This document shows, one piece after another, positions 16,896 to 25,170 of a stretch of 64,000 nt of DNA (the first letter of the stretch is position 1; each line of letters starts with the position of its first letter). A program made the translations under genes and the position numbers. A model generated the notes under the pieces. The model made no database searches. It had not been told where the DNA came from and saw nothing but the letters and a program-made list of their open reading frames with translations. Origin of the DNA: Streptomonospora sp. PA3. Lineage in GTDB: Bacteria > Actinomycetota > Actinomycetes > Streptosporangiales > Streptosporangiaceae. The stretch is taken from contig NZ_VTZW01000022.1 of the NCBI RefSeq assembly GCF_009728995.1, positions 25,642-89,641 on the forward strand, given 5' to 3'.

Positions 16896-17435
16896 CTACA
16901 GGTAGGGGCCCGAGCGGGAGCCGCCCCGCTCGCCCTCGGCCTGAGCGGACATGCCGGCGGGCAGTGCCTTGCGCATGTTCTCCAGCTGGGCACGGGCCGC
17001 CATCTGCTGGGCGAACAGGGTCGTCTGGATGCCGTGGAACAGCCCTTCCAGCCAGCCGACGAGCTGGGCCTGGGCGATGCGCAGCTCGGCCTCGCTGGGG
17101 GCGTCGCCCTCCGTGAAGGGCAGCGTCAGCCGCTCCAGCTCCTCCACCAGCTCCGGGGCGAGGCCGTCCTCCAGCTCCTTTATCGAGTTGGTGTGGATCT
17201 CGCGCAGCCGCGCCCGGCTCGCCTCGTCCAGCGGGGCGGCCTTCACCTCGTCGAGCAGCTGGCGGATCATGCTGCCGATCCGCATCACCTTGGCCGGCTG
17301 CTCGACCATCTCGCTCAGCGGTCGCTGCTCGGACTGCTCTTCGCCGTCGTCGGCCGTGACCGAGTCGCCGCCTGCTCCGGCGGCGCCCATGACCAGTACG
17401 TGCGGCTGCTTGTCCTCGTCGTATCGGTCGCTCAT
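16896..17435 (-). CDS. bpa: Bacterial proteasome activator Bpa/PafE
   Basis: ATP-independent activator of the 20S proteasome, 179 residues. The helical core (about 45-155) has the family's characteristic GSMIRQLLDEVKAAPLDEAS, LAPELVEELERLTLPF and QAQLVGWLEGLFHGIQTTLF stretches. The protein forms a dodecameric ring that docks on the proteasome through its C-terminal motif, GQYL in M. tuberculosis; here the last four residues read GPYL. The downstream quinone oxidoreductase is on the same strand but upstream in transcription, with a 37-base gap, so they may be co-transcribed. A ribosome site (GAGGGA) precedes the ATG. Confidence 0.92.
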   Translation of the reverse strand: MSDRYDEDKQPHVLVMGAAGAGGDSVTADDGEEQSEQRPLSEMVEQPAKVMRIGSMIRQLLDEVKAAPLDEASRARLREIHTNSIKELEDGLAPELVEELERLTLPFTEGDAPSEAELRIAQAQLVGWLEGLFHGIQTTLFAQQMAARAQLENMRKALPAGMSAQAEGERGGSRSGPYL

Positions 17436-17471
17436 GAATCCCTCATCCAGCGGAGGTCCGTCAGGTGGTCG

Positions 17472-18455
17472 TCAACGGGTGAGCACGATCTTGCCGACGT
17501 GCGCACTCGATTCCATGATGCTGTGTGCCTCGGCGGCGCGCGCCAGGGGCAGGGTCTGGTCGACGACGGCCCGGATCGAGCCGTCGGCCACCAGCGGCCA
17601 CACGTACTCGGCCACGCCCGAAACGATCGCCGCCTTCTCGGTCAGCGGGCGCGAACGCAGCGTCGTGGCCTGCACGGACAGCCGCTTGACGAGCATGCGG
17701 CCGAGGTCGAGCTCGGCGGAGCGCCCGCCCATCAGCCCGATGATCGCAAGCCGCCCGCCGACGTTCAGCGAGCGAACGTTGTCGGCCAGGTAGGAGCCGC
17801 CCATGATGTCGAGGATGACGTCGGCCCCTGCGCCGCCGGTCTCCTCCTTCACCCGGTCCGGGAAGTGCTCCTCGCGGTAGTTGATGCCGACGTCGGCGCC
17901 CAGCTCGCGGCACTTGGCGAGCTTCTCCGCGCTGCCGGCGGTGGTGAGGACCCGCGCGCCGCGCGCGTGCGCCAGCTGGATGGCGAACGTACCGATGCCG
18001 CTGCCGCCGCCGTGCACCAGGAAGGTCTCGCCGGGCTGCAGCCCGGCGGTCATGAACACGTTGGACCAAACCGTGCACGCCGCCTCGGGCAGGGCGGCCG
18101 CCGCGGTGAGGTCCAGGCCCTCGGGCACGGGCAGCAGCTGGCTGACGGGCACGGCCACGCGCTCGGCGTAGCCGCCGCCGCTGAGCAGGGCGCAGACGGG
18201 GTCGCCCACCGACCAGCCGGAGTCCTGCGTGCCCGGGCCCAGCTCCAGGATCCGCCCGGAGCACTCCAGGCCGGGATATTCCGGGGCGCCGGCGGGCGGG
18301 GGGTAGTTGCCCTGGCGCTGGCTGACGTCGGCGCGGTTGACGGCGGTCGCGGCGACGTCGACGATGACCTCGCCCTCGGCGGGCGTGGGGTCGGGGACCT
18401 CTGTCCAGGCCAGGACGTCGGCCGGGCCGGGTTCGGTGATCAGGATCGCGTGCAT
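17472..18455 (-). CDS. NAD(P)H quinone oxidoreductase (zinc-independent MDR, PIG3-like)
   Basis: Medium-chain dehydrogenase/reductase of 327 residues. It lacks the catalytic and structural zinc ligands. The Rossmann motif HGGGSGIGTFAIQLA is present, as are the family's NRADVSQRQGNYPPP and PEYPGLECSG segments typical of PIG3-type quinone oxidoreductases. The likely reaction is NADPH-dependent reduction of quinones or enones. The ATG at 18455 is preceded at six bases by TAGCGT, so a leaderless message is likely. It is followed by bpa on the same strand. Confidence 0.9.
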   Translation of the reverse strand: MHAILITEPGPADVLAWTEVPDPTPAEGEVIVDVAATAVNRADVSQRQGNYPPPAGAPEYPGLECSGRILELGPGTQDSGWSVGDPVCALLSGGGYAERVAVPVSQLLPVPEGLDLTAAAALPEAACTVWSNVFMTAGLQPGETFLVHGGGSGIGTFAIQLAHARGARVLTTAGSAEKLAKCRELGADVGINYREEHFPDRVKEETGGAGADVILDIMGGSYLADNVRSLNVGGRLAIIGLMGGRSAELDLGRMLVKRLSVQATTLRSRPLTEKAAIVSGVAEYVWPLVADGSIRAVVDQTLPLARAAEAHSIMESSAHVGKIVLTR

Positions 18456-18684
18456 GACGCAACGCTACCCAGGCGGCGGCCGTCCGCGCTTCCCGCATCG
18501 GCCGGCTGTGGACACCGCGGGCCGAGTGGGTGCGGGGTGTCCGGTTTTGGCTGCGGTTCGTATCTTTGTTGGCGGAGGAGAGAATGGTCGTGAGTCCGGG
18601 TCCGGGCCGCCGATCCCCATGGTGCGGCCAGGCGGCAGCGATCGGACATCGCGCACCCGAGCAAGCGTCTTGAGGAGAACCGCG

Positions 18685-21375
18685 TTGGCACACCGAGAGC
18701 ACGACGGTTCCGACCATGCCGGAATGCGTGCGTGGGACGGCGACCACGGCCAGGGCGCCGACGGACCGGGCGAGGCGCCCGCCGATCGCGGCCCGGACGA
18801 GCAGTGGTTCGGCGAGCCCTCCCCGCCCCCTCCCCCCTACGCCATCGACGAGGGCGCGGTCCCGCCGCCGCCCTATGCCATAGGAGGCGCGGGCCCGTTC
18901 GAGGGCGACCGCCCAGGGCCTCAGCAGCACACCGGGCAGCCTCCCGGCGAGCCAGGAGGAGCCGGTGCTCCCCAGGGGCCGCCTCCCGGACCCCAGCACC
19001 CGCCTGCGCCGGATCCCCACCGCCCGGCGCCCGGCGCCCCCGGGTGGCAGCAGCCCGGGCAGGAGGGCGGCCCCTACCAGCAGCCCGCTCCCGAGCACCA
19101 CCCGTCCGGGCCCTACCCCGGCCAGGCGGGGCATGCGCCCCAGCCGCCGTACCAGCAGGATCCGCAGGGGTACCCGTCCGGGCCGTACCCGGCGCCCGGC
19201 GGCGCGGGGCAGCAGCCTTCGCCGCCCGGATACCCGGCGCAGGGATACGGCCAGCCGCCGCCCGCCGCCGATCCGCAGGCGCCGCCGGCGGCCTACAACG
19301 GGCAGCCGCTCGGGCCGGCGCCCGCCTATCCCGCCGACGGCCCCGGCGCCGATTCCCCGCCTCCGCCCGGCTGGAACCCGCCGGCCCCACCCGACCCCGG
19401 CTACGCGCAGGAAGCCCCCGGAGACCCCGGCCCCGTCGGCGAGCCCTACGAGGGCGGGCACCCCGGCGCCGGATACGCCGACAGCGCCCCCGAGCCCGGC
19501 GAGGGCCCGGCACCCCAGGCGCCCGCGCCGGGCGAGGCGGGCGCCGCCGGACCCCCGGCGCGCGAGCCGTCCGCACCGGTCTGGACCAACGGGACCGGCC
19601 CCGCGCCCGCCACCGGCGCGTTCGCGCAGTGGGCTCCGCCCGAGCGGGCGCCGAGCCCCACCGCGGACGGGCGTCCCGGCGGGCTCCCGCGCCCGGGCGA
19701 GGCGACGGAGGTTTTCCGGCCCTACCAGGAGCCGGACCCGCCGTCCGCGGGCGGTCAGGCGTCCGAAGCGCCGCAGCAGGCGGACCCGGCCGCCGGACCG
19801 CAGTGGACCTCTGCCGAGCCCGTCGCGCCGAGTGGACCGGGCGGGGAGCCGCCGCCTCCCGGCGCGCCCGAAGGCGCGCCCCGGGGCGAGGAGATCCCCG
19901 ATCCCGAGCAGCTGCCGCCGCTGCCGCCCAACGCCGCCGGCTCCGCCGGTGCGCCCGGCCCCGCCGAGGCCCCGCCCGCGCCCGGAGCACCGCAGGGCCA
20001 CCCGGGCGCTCCCGGCTCCGGCGGTTACCGGCCGCCGCAGCAGGAGGGCGCCGCGCCGCCCGATGCGTGGGGACCGCAGTACCCCGGCGGTCCGGCGCAG
20101 CCTCCGCCCGGGGAGTGGCGGCCGGAATCGGCGCCGTCGGGCCCGCAGCCCTGGAACGCCGCACCGCCTGCCGCTCCCGGACCGGCCCAGCAGTGGCCGG
20201 GGACCGGCCCGCAGCCGGCCGGCGGCCACCCGCCCGGCTACGGCCGGCCCTACGACCAGCCCTACGACCCGTATCGGCAGCCCGGCCCGGACCCCTCCGG
20301 CGCGCCCAACGCCTACCATCCGGGGCCGGGGGCCGCGCCGGGGCCGCCGGGCGCTCCGCAGTCGGGCTTCCAGTACCACGCCCACTTCGCCGAGGGCGTG
20401 CAGCCGGGACAGCAGTACCCCGGGCAGCCGGGCCAGCCCGGCCACCCCGAGACCGCCGAGGACCTGCGTGCGGAGAACCTGGTCAGCGACAAGCGGCCGG
20501 GGCCGAGCAAGGGCTGGCGCAAGATGCTGCACTCGGCCACGTTCGGCCTGGTCGACGTGGGGGAGTCGGCGGCCGAGCAGCGCCGCCGGGAACTGACCGA
20601 GCGTGCGCGCACACAGGTCGGCGGCGGCCACCACCGGGTCGCGGTGCTGAGCCTGAAGGGCGGCGTGGGCAAGACCACCACCACGGTCGCGCTCGGCTCG
20701 ATGCTCGCCTCGCTGCGCGGCGACCGGGTGCTGGCGGTCGACGCCAACCCCGACCGCGGAACCCTGTCGGACAAGGTGCGGCTGGAGACCGCGGCCACCA
20801 TCCGCGACCTGCTCAACGAGCGGGAGTCCATCTCCCGCTACGCCGACATCCGCGCCTTCACCTCCCAGGCCAACAGCCGGCTGGAGATCCTCGCCTCCGA
20901 CCGCGACCCCGCCGTCTCGGAGGCTTTCAGCGAGGACGACTACCGCAAGGTGTCCTGGCTGCTGGAGCACTATTACTCCATCTGCCTGACCGACTGCGGC
21001 ACCGGGCTGCTGCACTCGGCCATGCGCGGCGTCCTCGGCCTGGCCGACCAGGTGGTGCTGGTCAGCTCGGCGTCGGTCGACGGCGCGCGCAGCGCCAGCG
21101 CCACCCTGGACTGGCTGGAGGCCCACCAGTACGGCCCGCTGGTGCGCGGCGCGGTCGTGGTGCTGTCGATGGTGCGCACCGGCAAGAGCAGCGTGGACCT
21201 GGACCGGCTGGAGCAGCACTTCGCGAGCCGGTGCCGCGCTGTGGTGCGCGTGCCCTGGGACGCCCACCTGGAGGAGGGCGCCGAGGTCGACCTCGACCGC
21301 CTGGCACCGGCCACCCGTGACGCCTACCTGCAGCTGGCCGCCACCGTGGGCGAAGCGTTCGCCTGGCCCCGGTGA
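18685..21375 (+). CDS. Proline-rich EspI/ParA-type ATPase
   Basis: Protein of about 896 residues. The first ~600 residues are low complexity (Pro, Gly, Gln, Ala, Tyr) with no domain. The C-terminal ~260 residues form a MinD/ParA-like P-loop ATPase: deviant Walker A SLKGGVGKTTTTVALGS (near residue 658), DANPDRGTL, and switch region TDCGTGLL. This architecture matches the actinobacterial EspI-like proteins linked to type VII secretion or other membrane machines. No ESX genes are in the window, so its partner is unknown. A TTG start at 18685 is chosen because GAGGAGAA lies seven bases upstream; the first ATG (18724) has no ribosome site. Confidence 0.82.
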   Translation: MAHREHDGSDHAGMRAWDGDHGQGADGPGEAPADRGPDEQWFGEPSPPPPPYAIDEGAVPPPPYAIGGAGPFEGDRPGPQQHTGQPPGEPGGAGAPQGPPPGPQHPPAPDPHRPAPGAPGWQQPGQEGGPYQQPAPEHHPSGPYPGQAGHAPQPPYQQDPQGYPSGPYPAPGGAGQQPSPPGYPAQGYGQPPPAADPQAPPAAYNGQPLGPAPAYPADGPGADSPPPPGWNPPAPPDPGYAQEAPGDPGPVGEPYEGGHPGAGYADSAPEPGEGPAPQAPAPGEAGAAGPPAREPSAPVWTNGTGPAPATGAFAQWAPPERAPSPTADGRPGGLPRPGEATEVFRPYQEPDPPSAGGQASEAPQQADPAAGPQWTSAEPVAPSGPGGEPPPPGAPEGAPRGEEIPDPEQLPPLPPNAAGSAGAPGPAEAPPAPGAPQGHPGAPGSGGYRPPQQEGAAPPDAWGPQYPGGPAQPPPGEWRPESAPSGPQPWNAAPPAAPGPAQQWPGTGPQPAGGHPPGYGRPYDQPYDPYRQPGPDPSGAPNAYHPGPGAAPGPPGAPQSGFQYHAHFAEGVQPGQQYPGQPGQPGHPETAEDLRAENLVSDKRPGPSKGWRKMLHSATFGLVDVGESAAEQRRRELTERARTQVGGGHHRVAVLSLKGGVGKTTTTVALGSMLASLRGDRVLAVDANPDRGTLSDKVRLETAATIRDLLNERESISRYADIRAFTSQANSRLEILASDRDPAVSEAFSEDDYRKVSWLLEHYYSICLTDCGTGLLHSAMRGVLGLADQVVLVSSASVDGARSASATLDWLEAHQYGPLVRGAVVVLSMVRTGKSSVDLDRLEQHFASRCRAVVRVPWDAHLEEGAEVDLDRLAPATRDAYLQLAATVGEAFAWPR

Positions 21376-21376
21376 C

Positions 21377-21404
21377 CCGTCCGGGCGGGGCGCCGCCCGG
21401 ACGG
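21377..21404 (+). terminator. Hairpin terminator of the EspI-like gene
   Basis: Perfect 12-bp stem CCGTCCGGGCGG and its complement with a 4-base loop, two bases after the stop codon. Confidence 0.7.
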
Positions 21405-21416
21405 TGCGGACGAACG

Positions 21417-21460
21417 AAGCCCCTCCCCGGATCCGTGCGCAGCGGATCGGGGAGGGGCTT
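21417..21460 (-). terminator. Terminator of tRNA-Ser
   Basis: An 18-bp stem with one bulged base (AAGCCCCTCCCC with its complement) just beyond the 3' end of the minus-strand tRNA-Ser. Confidence 0.75.
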
Positions 21461-21468
21461 CACTAATG

Positions 21469-21557
21469 CGGAGGGTGTGGGATTTGAACCCACGAGATCC
21501 CGCTAAGGATCTTGTGCTTTTCAAGAGCACTGCACTCGGCCACTATGCGAACCCTCC
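21469..21557 (-). tRNA. tRNA-Ser (anticodon TGA)
   Basis: Class II tRNA, 89 bases. Acceptor GGAGGGT pairs with ACCCTCC and the discriminator is G. The anticodon loop CTTGAAA gives anticodon TGA. It has a long variable arm and the T arm GTGGGTTCAAATCCCAC. CCA is not encoded. Confidence 0.95.
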
Positions 21558-21616
21558 AGAAGGCGGCCACACAGGCCGCCCACAGCATAGCGCAGACATC
21601 CGGGCGGGTTTCAGAA

Positions 21617-21914
21617 CTGATCCGACCCGGTCACCTGCCCGATCGGGAACGCATGCCGACTGGCTGCGCAGATCGTCTCCAGGGCGTGGATCGGCATGTC
21701 GTCGGTGCTGATGCTCACCCGCAGCACCTGCGGCGAAACCATCCGCATCGACGTGACCGACCAGCGCGGACGCCAACCGCCCGGCGTCGATGCGATCTCA
21801 GCGGACGATGACGCGCCCGATGGGCTCGGACTCGTCTCCGCCTTCTCCTCAGCGATGGGGTCCGTCCGCCTCCGTTCCCGAGAGTGCACGACATGGACCG
21901 AACTCCGGACCTGA
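21617..21914 (+). pseudogene. Truncated RsbW-like ATP-binding protein remnant
   Basis: One frame after a TGA at about 21614 reads like the two ends of an anti-sigma-type HATPase. An N-terminal piece (ACRLAAQIVSRAWIGM) is joined directly to a C-terminal half (IRIDVTDQRG, then DDAPDGLGLVSAFSSAMGS and TTWTELRT). The central N box with the E-x-x-x-N-A-x-x-H ATP/Mg site is missing, as if an internal deletion occurred. A short product from the ATG at 21696 is possible but could not bind ATP. It sits beside tRNA-Ser, a usual site of insertion and decay. Confidence 0.5.
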
Positions 21915-22265
21915 TCTCCAGTAATCACTCCCGCCGGGCCATCCGTCCGGCCCAGCCGCAAGGGGTGCACATGCTCCTACGATCCTTGTCTCGAAGCGAC
22001 CGAGAACCGCTCGCGCCGCCTCGGCGCGGACGAAACCGTTACCGCCGCCTTCGCCGGGCTGCTCGTGTTCGGGGCTATGTGCGGCCTGCTCCTCACATGC
22101 CAAGCCGACGGCCCGAGCCCAGCGCTGGTGACGATGGCCTGGACGGTCTCCGCCAGGCTCTTCGCGGTCCGGCAGGCTTCTGGCCGTCCGGCCCGACCTG
22201 GCGCACACCCCCGGCGACCTCCTGGCGGGGGTGGCGTGGGAGCAGTGGGAAGCCGCGCTGCGCGT
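21915..22265. other. Degraded intergenic stretch
   Basis: About 350 bases with no intact gene. A short frame near 22180-22262 reads LLAVRPDLAHTPGDLL followed by WEQWEAALRVH and looks like the tail of a lost gene, but I cannot name it. Confidence 0.4.
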
Positions 22266-24251
22266 TCACTCCTTGGGGGCGATCAGGGTGTCGTCCAGGT
22301 AGCACCAGGCCCAGTCCTGGTCGGCCTCGGCGGCGGTGACGAGGGGGTGCCTGGCGTCGGCGGCGTGGGCCGAGGCGTGGCGTCGGGGGGAGGAGTCGCA
22401 GCAGCCGACGTGGCCGCAGTCGAGGCAGATGCGCAGGTGGACCCAGTCGCGTTCGCCCAGTTGCAGGCAGTCGGCGCACCCGGCGGTGCCGGGCAGGACC
22501 GTGCGGATCCCGGAGGTGTGCGGGCAGGGCGCCTGGGGATCGGCCGCGAACTCGACGGGGGTGTGCGGGTCGGGGTAGTCGCCGGGCGCCGGCACGGGAA
22601 GGCCCAGTTCGTCCAGCAGCGCACGGGTGAGGTGGGCGGCGGCGGCGCGGGAGGTGTCGACGATGCGGCGGGCGCCCGAGGGGGCGAGCACATCGGGTTC
22701 GGCGGCGTCCACGGGACGCACGACGATCGGCACGCCGGGTGCGAGCCCGCCGATGACCGAGGCGATGCGCGCGCTGTCCTCGCCGGTGTTCTCCGGGATG
22801 ACCACGGCGCGGGCGGTGAAGAGTCCCGCCTCCTCCAGGACGTTGCGGTGCAGCGGGTCGCCGCGGACCACGGTGTTGCCCTCGGACTCGGCCGCCGCCG
22901 CGAGGTCGGGGCCCAGCGTGGTCACGGTGACGGGGACCCCGCGGGCCCGCACCGCGGCTGCGACCTCGGCCGCCACCGGCCCCCAGCCCGAGATCAGCAC
23001 CGGCGCATCGGGCTCGGACCCGTCGCCCGGCTCCGGGGCCGCCCCGCCCCCGGCGGGGCGCCGCCGGGGGCCCGCCCACCGGCCGAGGCGGTCGCCGAGG
23101 GCGGCCAGCGCCGGTGTCAGGGTCATCAGCAGCACCGTCACCGCGATGAGGATCTGCTCGCCCTCGGCGCCCAGCCCGGCCGGCGTGAGTCCGGCATCGG
23201 CGCCCGAGCGCTGCAGCACGAAGGAGAACTCCCCGATCTGGGCCAGCAGCAGGCCGCCCGCCAGCGCCGTCGATGCGCCCGTACCGAGCGCGGACAGCGC
23301 GACGGCGCCGGTGGCCGCCTTGAGGACGACGACCGCCGCCGCCAGCAGCAGTACCAGCCACCACACCTCCAGCAGCGCGCTCAGATCCAGCAGCATGCCG
23401 ATGGAGACGAAGAACGTCGCGCTGAAGAGGATCTGCAGCGGCAGCACCTCGCCCAGGGCGTGCGCGCTGTGCCGCGACTCGCTGACCACCAGCCCGGCGA
23501 GGAACGCGCCCAGCGCGACGCTGACGCCTGCCAGCGAGGTCAGGTAGGCGGTTCCCAGCCCGATGGCGACCACGGTCAGCAGGAAGACCTCGGGCGAGCA
23601 CGTCCGCGCCACGCGCTCCAGCAGCGGCGGCATGACCTTGCGGGCGACGACCAGGACCGCGGCCAGCATCGCGGCGGCGGTGCCGAGCGCCTCGGCGATC
23701 CCCAGGGGCCCGTCGCCCGAGCCGCCCAGCAGCGGGATCAGCAGCACCATCAGCACCACGGCCAGGTCCTGGAAGATCAGCGTGGCGAGGCCGGCCTGCC
23801 CGAGCGGGGAGGTGGTGCGCCCGGCCGCGGCCAGCACCTTCAGCACGATGGCGGTGGACGACAGGGCGACCAGGAAGCCGGTGAACACGCCGGTCTGCCA
23901 GTCGGCTCCGAACGCGACGACCAGCGCCGCGGTCGCCGCGGTCGTCAGCAGCACCTGCAGCCCGCCGCCCAGCAGGATGTGCCGCTTGATCGCGGCCAGG
24001 CGCTCCAGGGAGAACTCGATGCCGATGGTGAACAGCAGGAGGATGACGCCGATCTCGGCGGCGGCCTCGACGGTCGAGGTGTTGCCGACCAGGCCCAGCT
24101 GGTGGGGGCCGATCAGCACGCCGGCCAGGAGGAACCCGACGATGGGCACCACGCGCAGGCGTGCGCTCAGGTAGCCGATCACGGCGGCCGCGCACAGCAG
24201 CAGCACGACGGGGGTGAGGAAGGCGGGCGTCTCCTCGGCGGCCAACAGCAT
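22266..24251 (-). CDS. CPA2-type cation:proton antiporter fused to a UBP-type zinc finger
   Basis: Protein of 661 residues. Residues ~10-390 form a KefB/CPA2 membrane domain with about twelve helices, including the conserved FTIGIEFS and GFLVALSSTAIVLKVL stretches. Residues ~415-540 are a degenerate RCK/TrkA-N-like regulatory domain (PVLISGWGPVAAEVAAAV, though lacking a canonical GxGxxG). From about 574 a ubiquitin-protease-type zinc finger follows, with ligands in CPHT, CADC, CLDCGHVGCC and HASAH. It probably exchanges Na+ or K+ for protons. The zinc finger may be a regulatory or redox sensor. A GAAGGGA ribosome site precedes the ATG. Confidence 0.88.
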   Translation of the reverse strand: MLLAAEETPAFLTPVVLLLCAAAVIGYLSARLRVVPIVGFLLAGVLIGPHQLGLVGNTSTVEAAAEIGVILLLFTIGIEFSLERLAAIKRHILLGGGLQVLLTTAATAALVVAFGADWQTGVFTGFLVALSSTAIVLKVLAAAGRTTSPLGQAGLATLIFQDLAVVLMVLLIPLLGGSGDGPLGIAEALGTAAAMLAAVLVVARKVMPPLLERVARTCSPEVFLLTVVAIGLGTAYLTSLAGVSVALGAFLAGLVVSESRHSAHALGEVLPLQILFSATFFVSIGMLLDLSALLEVWWLVLLLAAAVVVLKAATGAVALSALGTGASTALAGGLLLAQIGEFSFVLQRSGADAGLTPAGLGAEGEQILIAVTVLLMTLTPALAALGDRLGRWAGPRRRPAGGGAAPEPGDGSEPDAPVLISGWGPVAAEVAAAVRARGVPVTVTTLGPDLAAAAESEGNTVVRGDPLHRNVLEEAGLFTARAVVIPENTGEDSARIASVIGGLAPGVPIVVRPVDAAEPDVLAPSGARRIVDTSRAAAAHLTRALLDELGLPVPAPGDYPDPHTPVEFAADPQAPCPHTSGIRTVLPGTAGCADCLQLGERDWVHLRICLDCGHVGCCDSSPRRHASAHAADARHPLVTAAEADQDWAWCYLDDTLIAPKE

Positions 24252-24400
24252 GGCGGCGGTCCCTTCGTGCGCTGCTCACATGGCCCGATCGGGCGTGGCC
24301 AGAATAAGCGCCGACCGTGCGCGGGGCGAGTGCCGACGGGCGCGGGGCGGGCGCCGAGCGGGAGGGCCGGTCTCTGTCGCGTGCGGGGGTTACCGGCGAG

Positions 24401-24406
24401 TAATAT
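24401..24406 (+). promoter_or_regulatory. -10 box TAATAT for a leaderless thioesterase mRNA
   Basis: TAATAT ends seven bases before the ATG at 24414. No Shine-Dalgarno sequence. It is the closest to consensus among the leaderless -10 boxes here. Confidence 0.6.
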
Positions 24407-24413
24407 CTGGGCC

Positions 24414-24899
24414 ATGGCAACCATGGACGCAGAGACCGCCGAATTCGTGAAATCCGGATTCCTGGGAGCGGTCCCCTTCGCCCGGACGCTGGGCGTGCAG
24501 TTCCTCGAGATCGACTACGGCCGCGCCGTCATGCGGCTGCCCGACAGCGCCGACCACCACAACCACGTCGGCGGGCCGCACGCCGGAGCGATGTTCACCC
24601 TCGGGGAGTCGGCCTCGGGCGCGATCATCATCGGCACCTTCGGCGACCGGCTCGACCGGTCCGTGCCGCTGGCCGTCAAGGCCGACATCCGCTACCACAA
24701 GCTCGCGATGGGCGACCTCACCGCCGAGGCGCGGCTGTCGCGGTCCCGCGCGGAGATCCTGGCCGAGCTCGACGCGGGCGGGCGCCCGGAGTTCGACGTG
24801 GACGTCGAACTGCGCACCGACGACGGCACCGTCACCGGCTCCATGAGCGTCACCTGGACCCTCAAGCCGAGCAAGGCGGACGATCCGGAAAACGGCTGA
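24414..24899 (+). CDS. PaaI/DUF4442-like hotdog thioesterase
   Basis: Hotdog-fold protein of 161 residues. The core helix HNHVGGPHAGAMFTLGESA corresponds to the catalytic helix of PaaI/YiiD-type thioesterases, and the strand VKADIRYHKLAMGDLTAEA follows. It probably hydrolyses an acyl-CoA, substrate unknown. The ATG at 24414 lies seven bases after TAATAT, indicating leaderless expression; the second ATG (24423) is less well placed. It is divergent from the antiporter gene, with about 160 bases between. Confidence 0.82.
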   Translation: MATMDAETAEFVKSGFLGAVPFARTLGVQFLEIDYGRAVMRLPDSADHHNHVGGPHAGAMFTLGESASGAIIIGTFGDRLDRSVPLAVKADIRYHKLAMGDLTAEARLSRSRAEILAELDAGGRPEFDVDVELRTDDGTVTGSMSVTWTLKPSKADDPENG

Positions 24900-25170
24900 A
24901 TCCGCGCCGGCAGCGCGCGGGCGAGCACACCGCCGTGTCGGTCCCCGGCGGCCCGGGAATGTCGTAGCCGGTGGGTACGGTTACCACGCCGGCAATCCAG
25001 TCGGCGGATCCGCGAGCCGTCAGGGGGCGCACCATGGCCGGACCCGATCCCTCAGCCGTGCCCGCCCGTGCGGGCAGCGCGCCGCCCGCACGCGCGGCGC
25101 GGATCCCCGCCCGCGGCCTGCCCCGCGTCCGGCGGCCCGGCCGGCCCGCGTACACGGAGGTGGCTGCACC

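Noticed and set aside
18720..20480. Possible tandem repeats or a CRISPR-like array
   Set aside because: The periodicity comes from codons for Pro/Gly/Gln-rich protein; spacing and sequence vary and no repeat-spacer structure exists. The same applies to 31700-32590.
17461..21267. A very long open frame on the minus strand (1268 codons)
   Set aside because: It is antisense to the EspI-like ATPase and the oxidoreductase, is dominated by Arg/Gly/Pro as expected of a GC-rich shadow frame, and shows no domain.
21611..21970. Minus-strand frame of 119 codons beside tRNA-Ser
   Set aside because: It is antisense to a recognisable, truncated ATPase fragment and has no domain.
22065..24413. Plus-strand open frame running into the thioesterase
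   Set aside because: It is the complement of the antiporter gene; only the part from 24414 has a real domain and a promoter.
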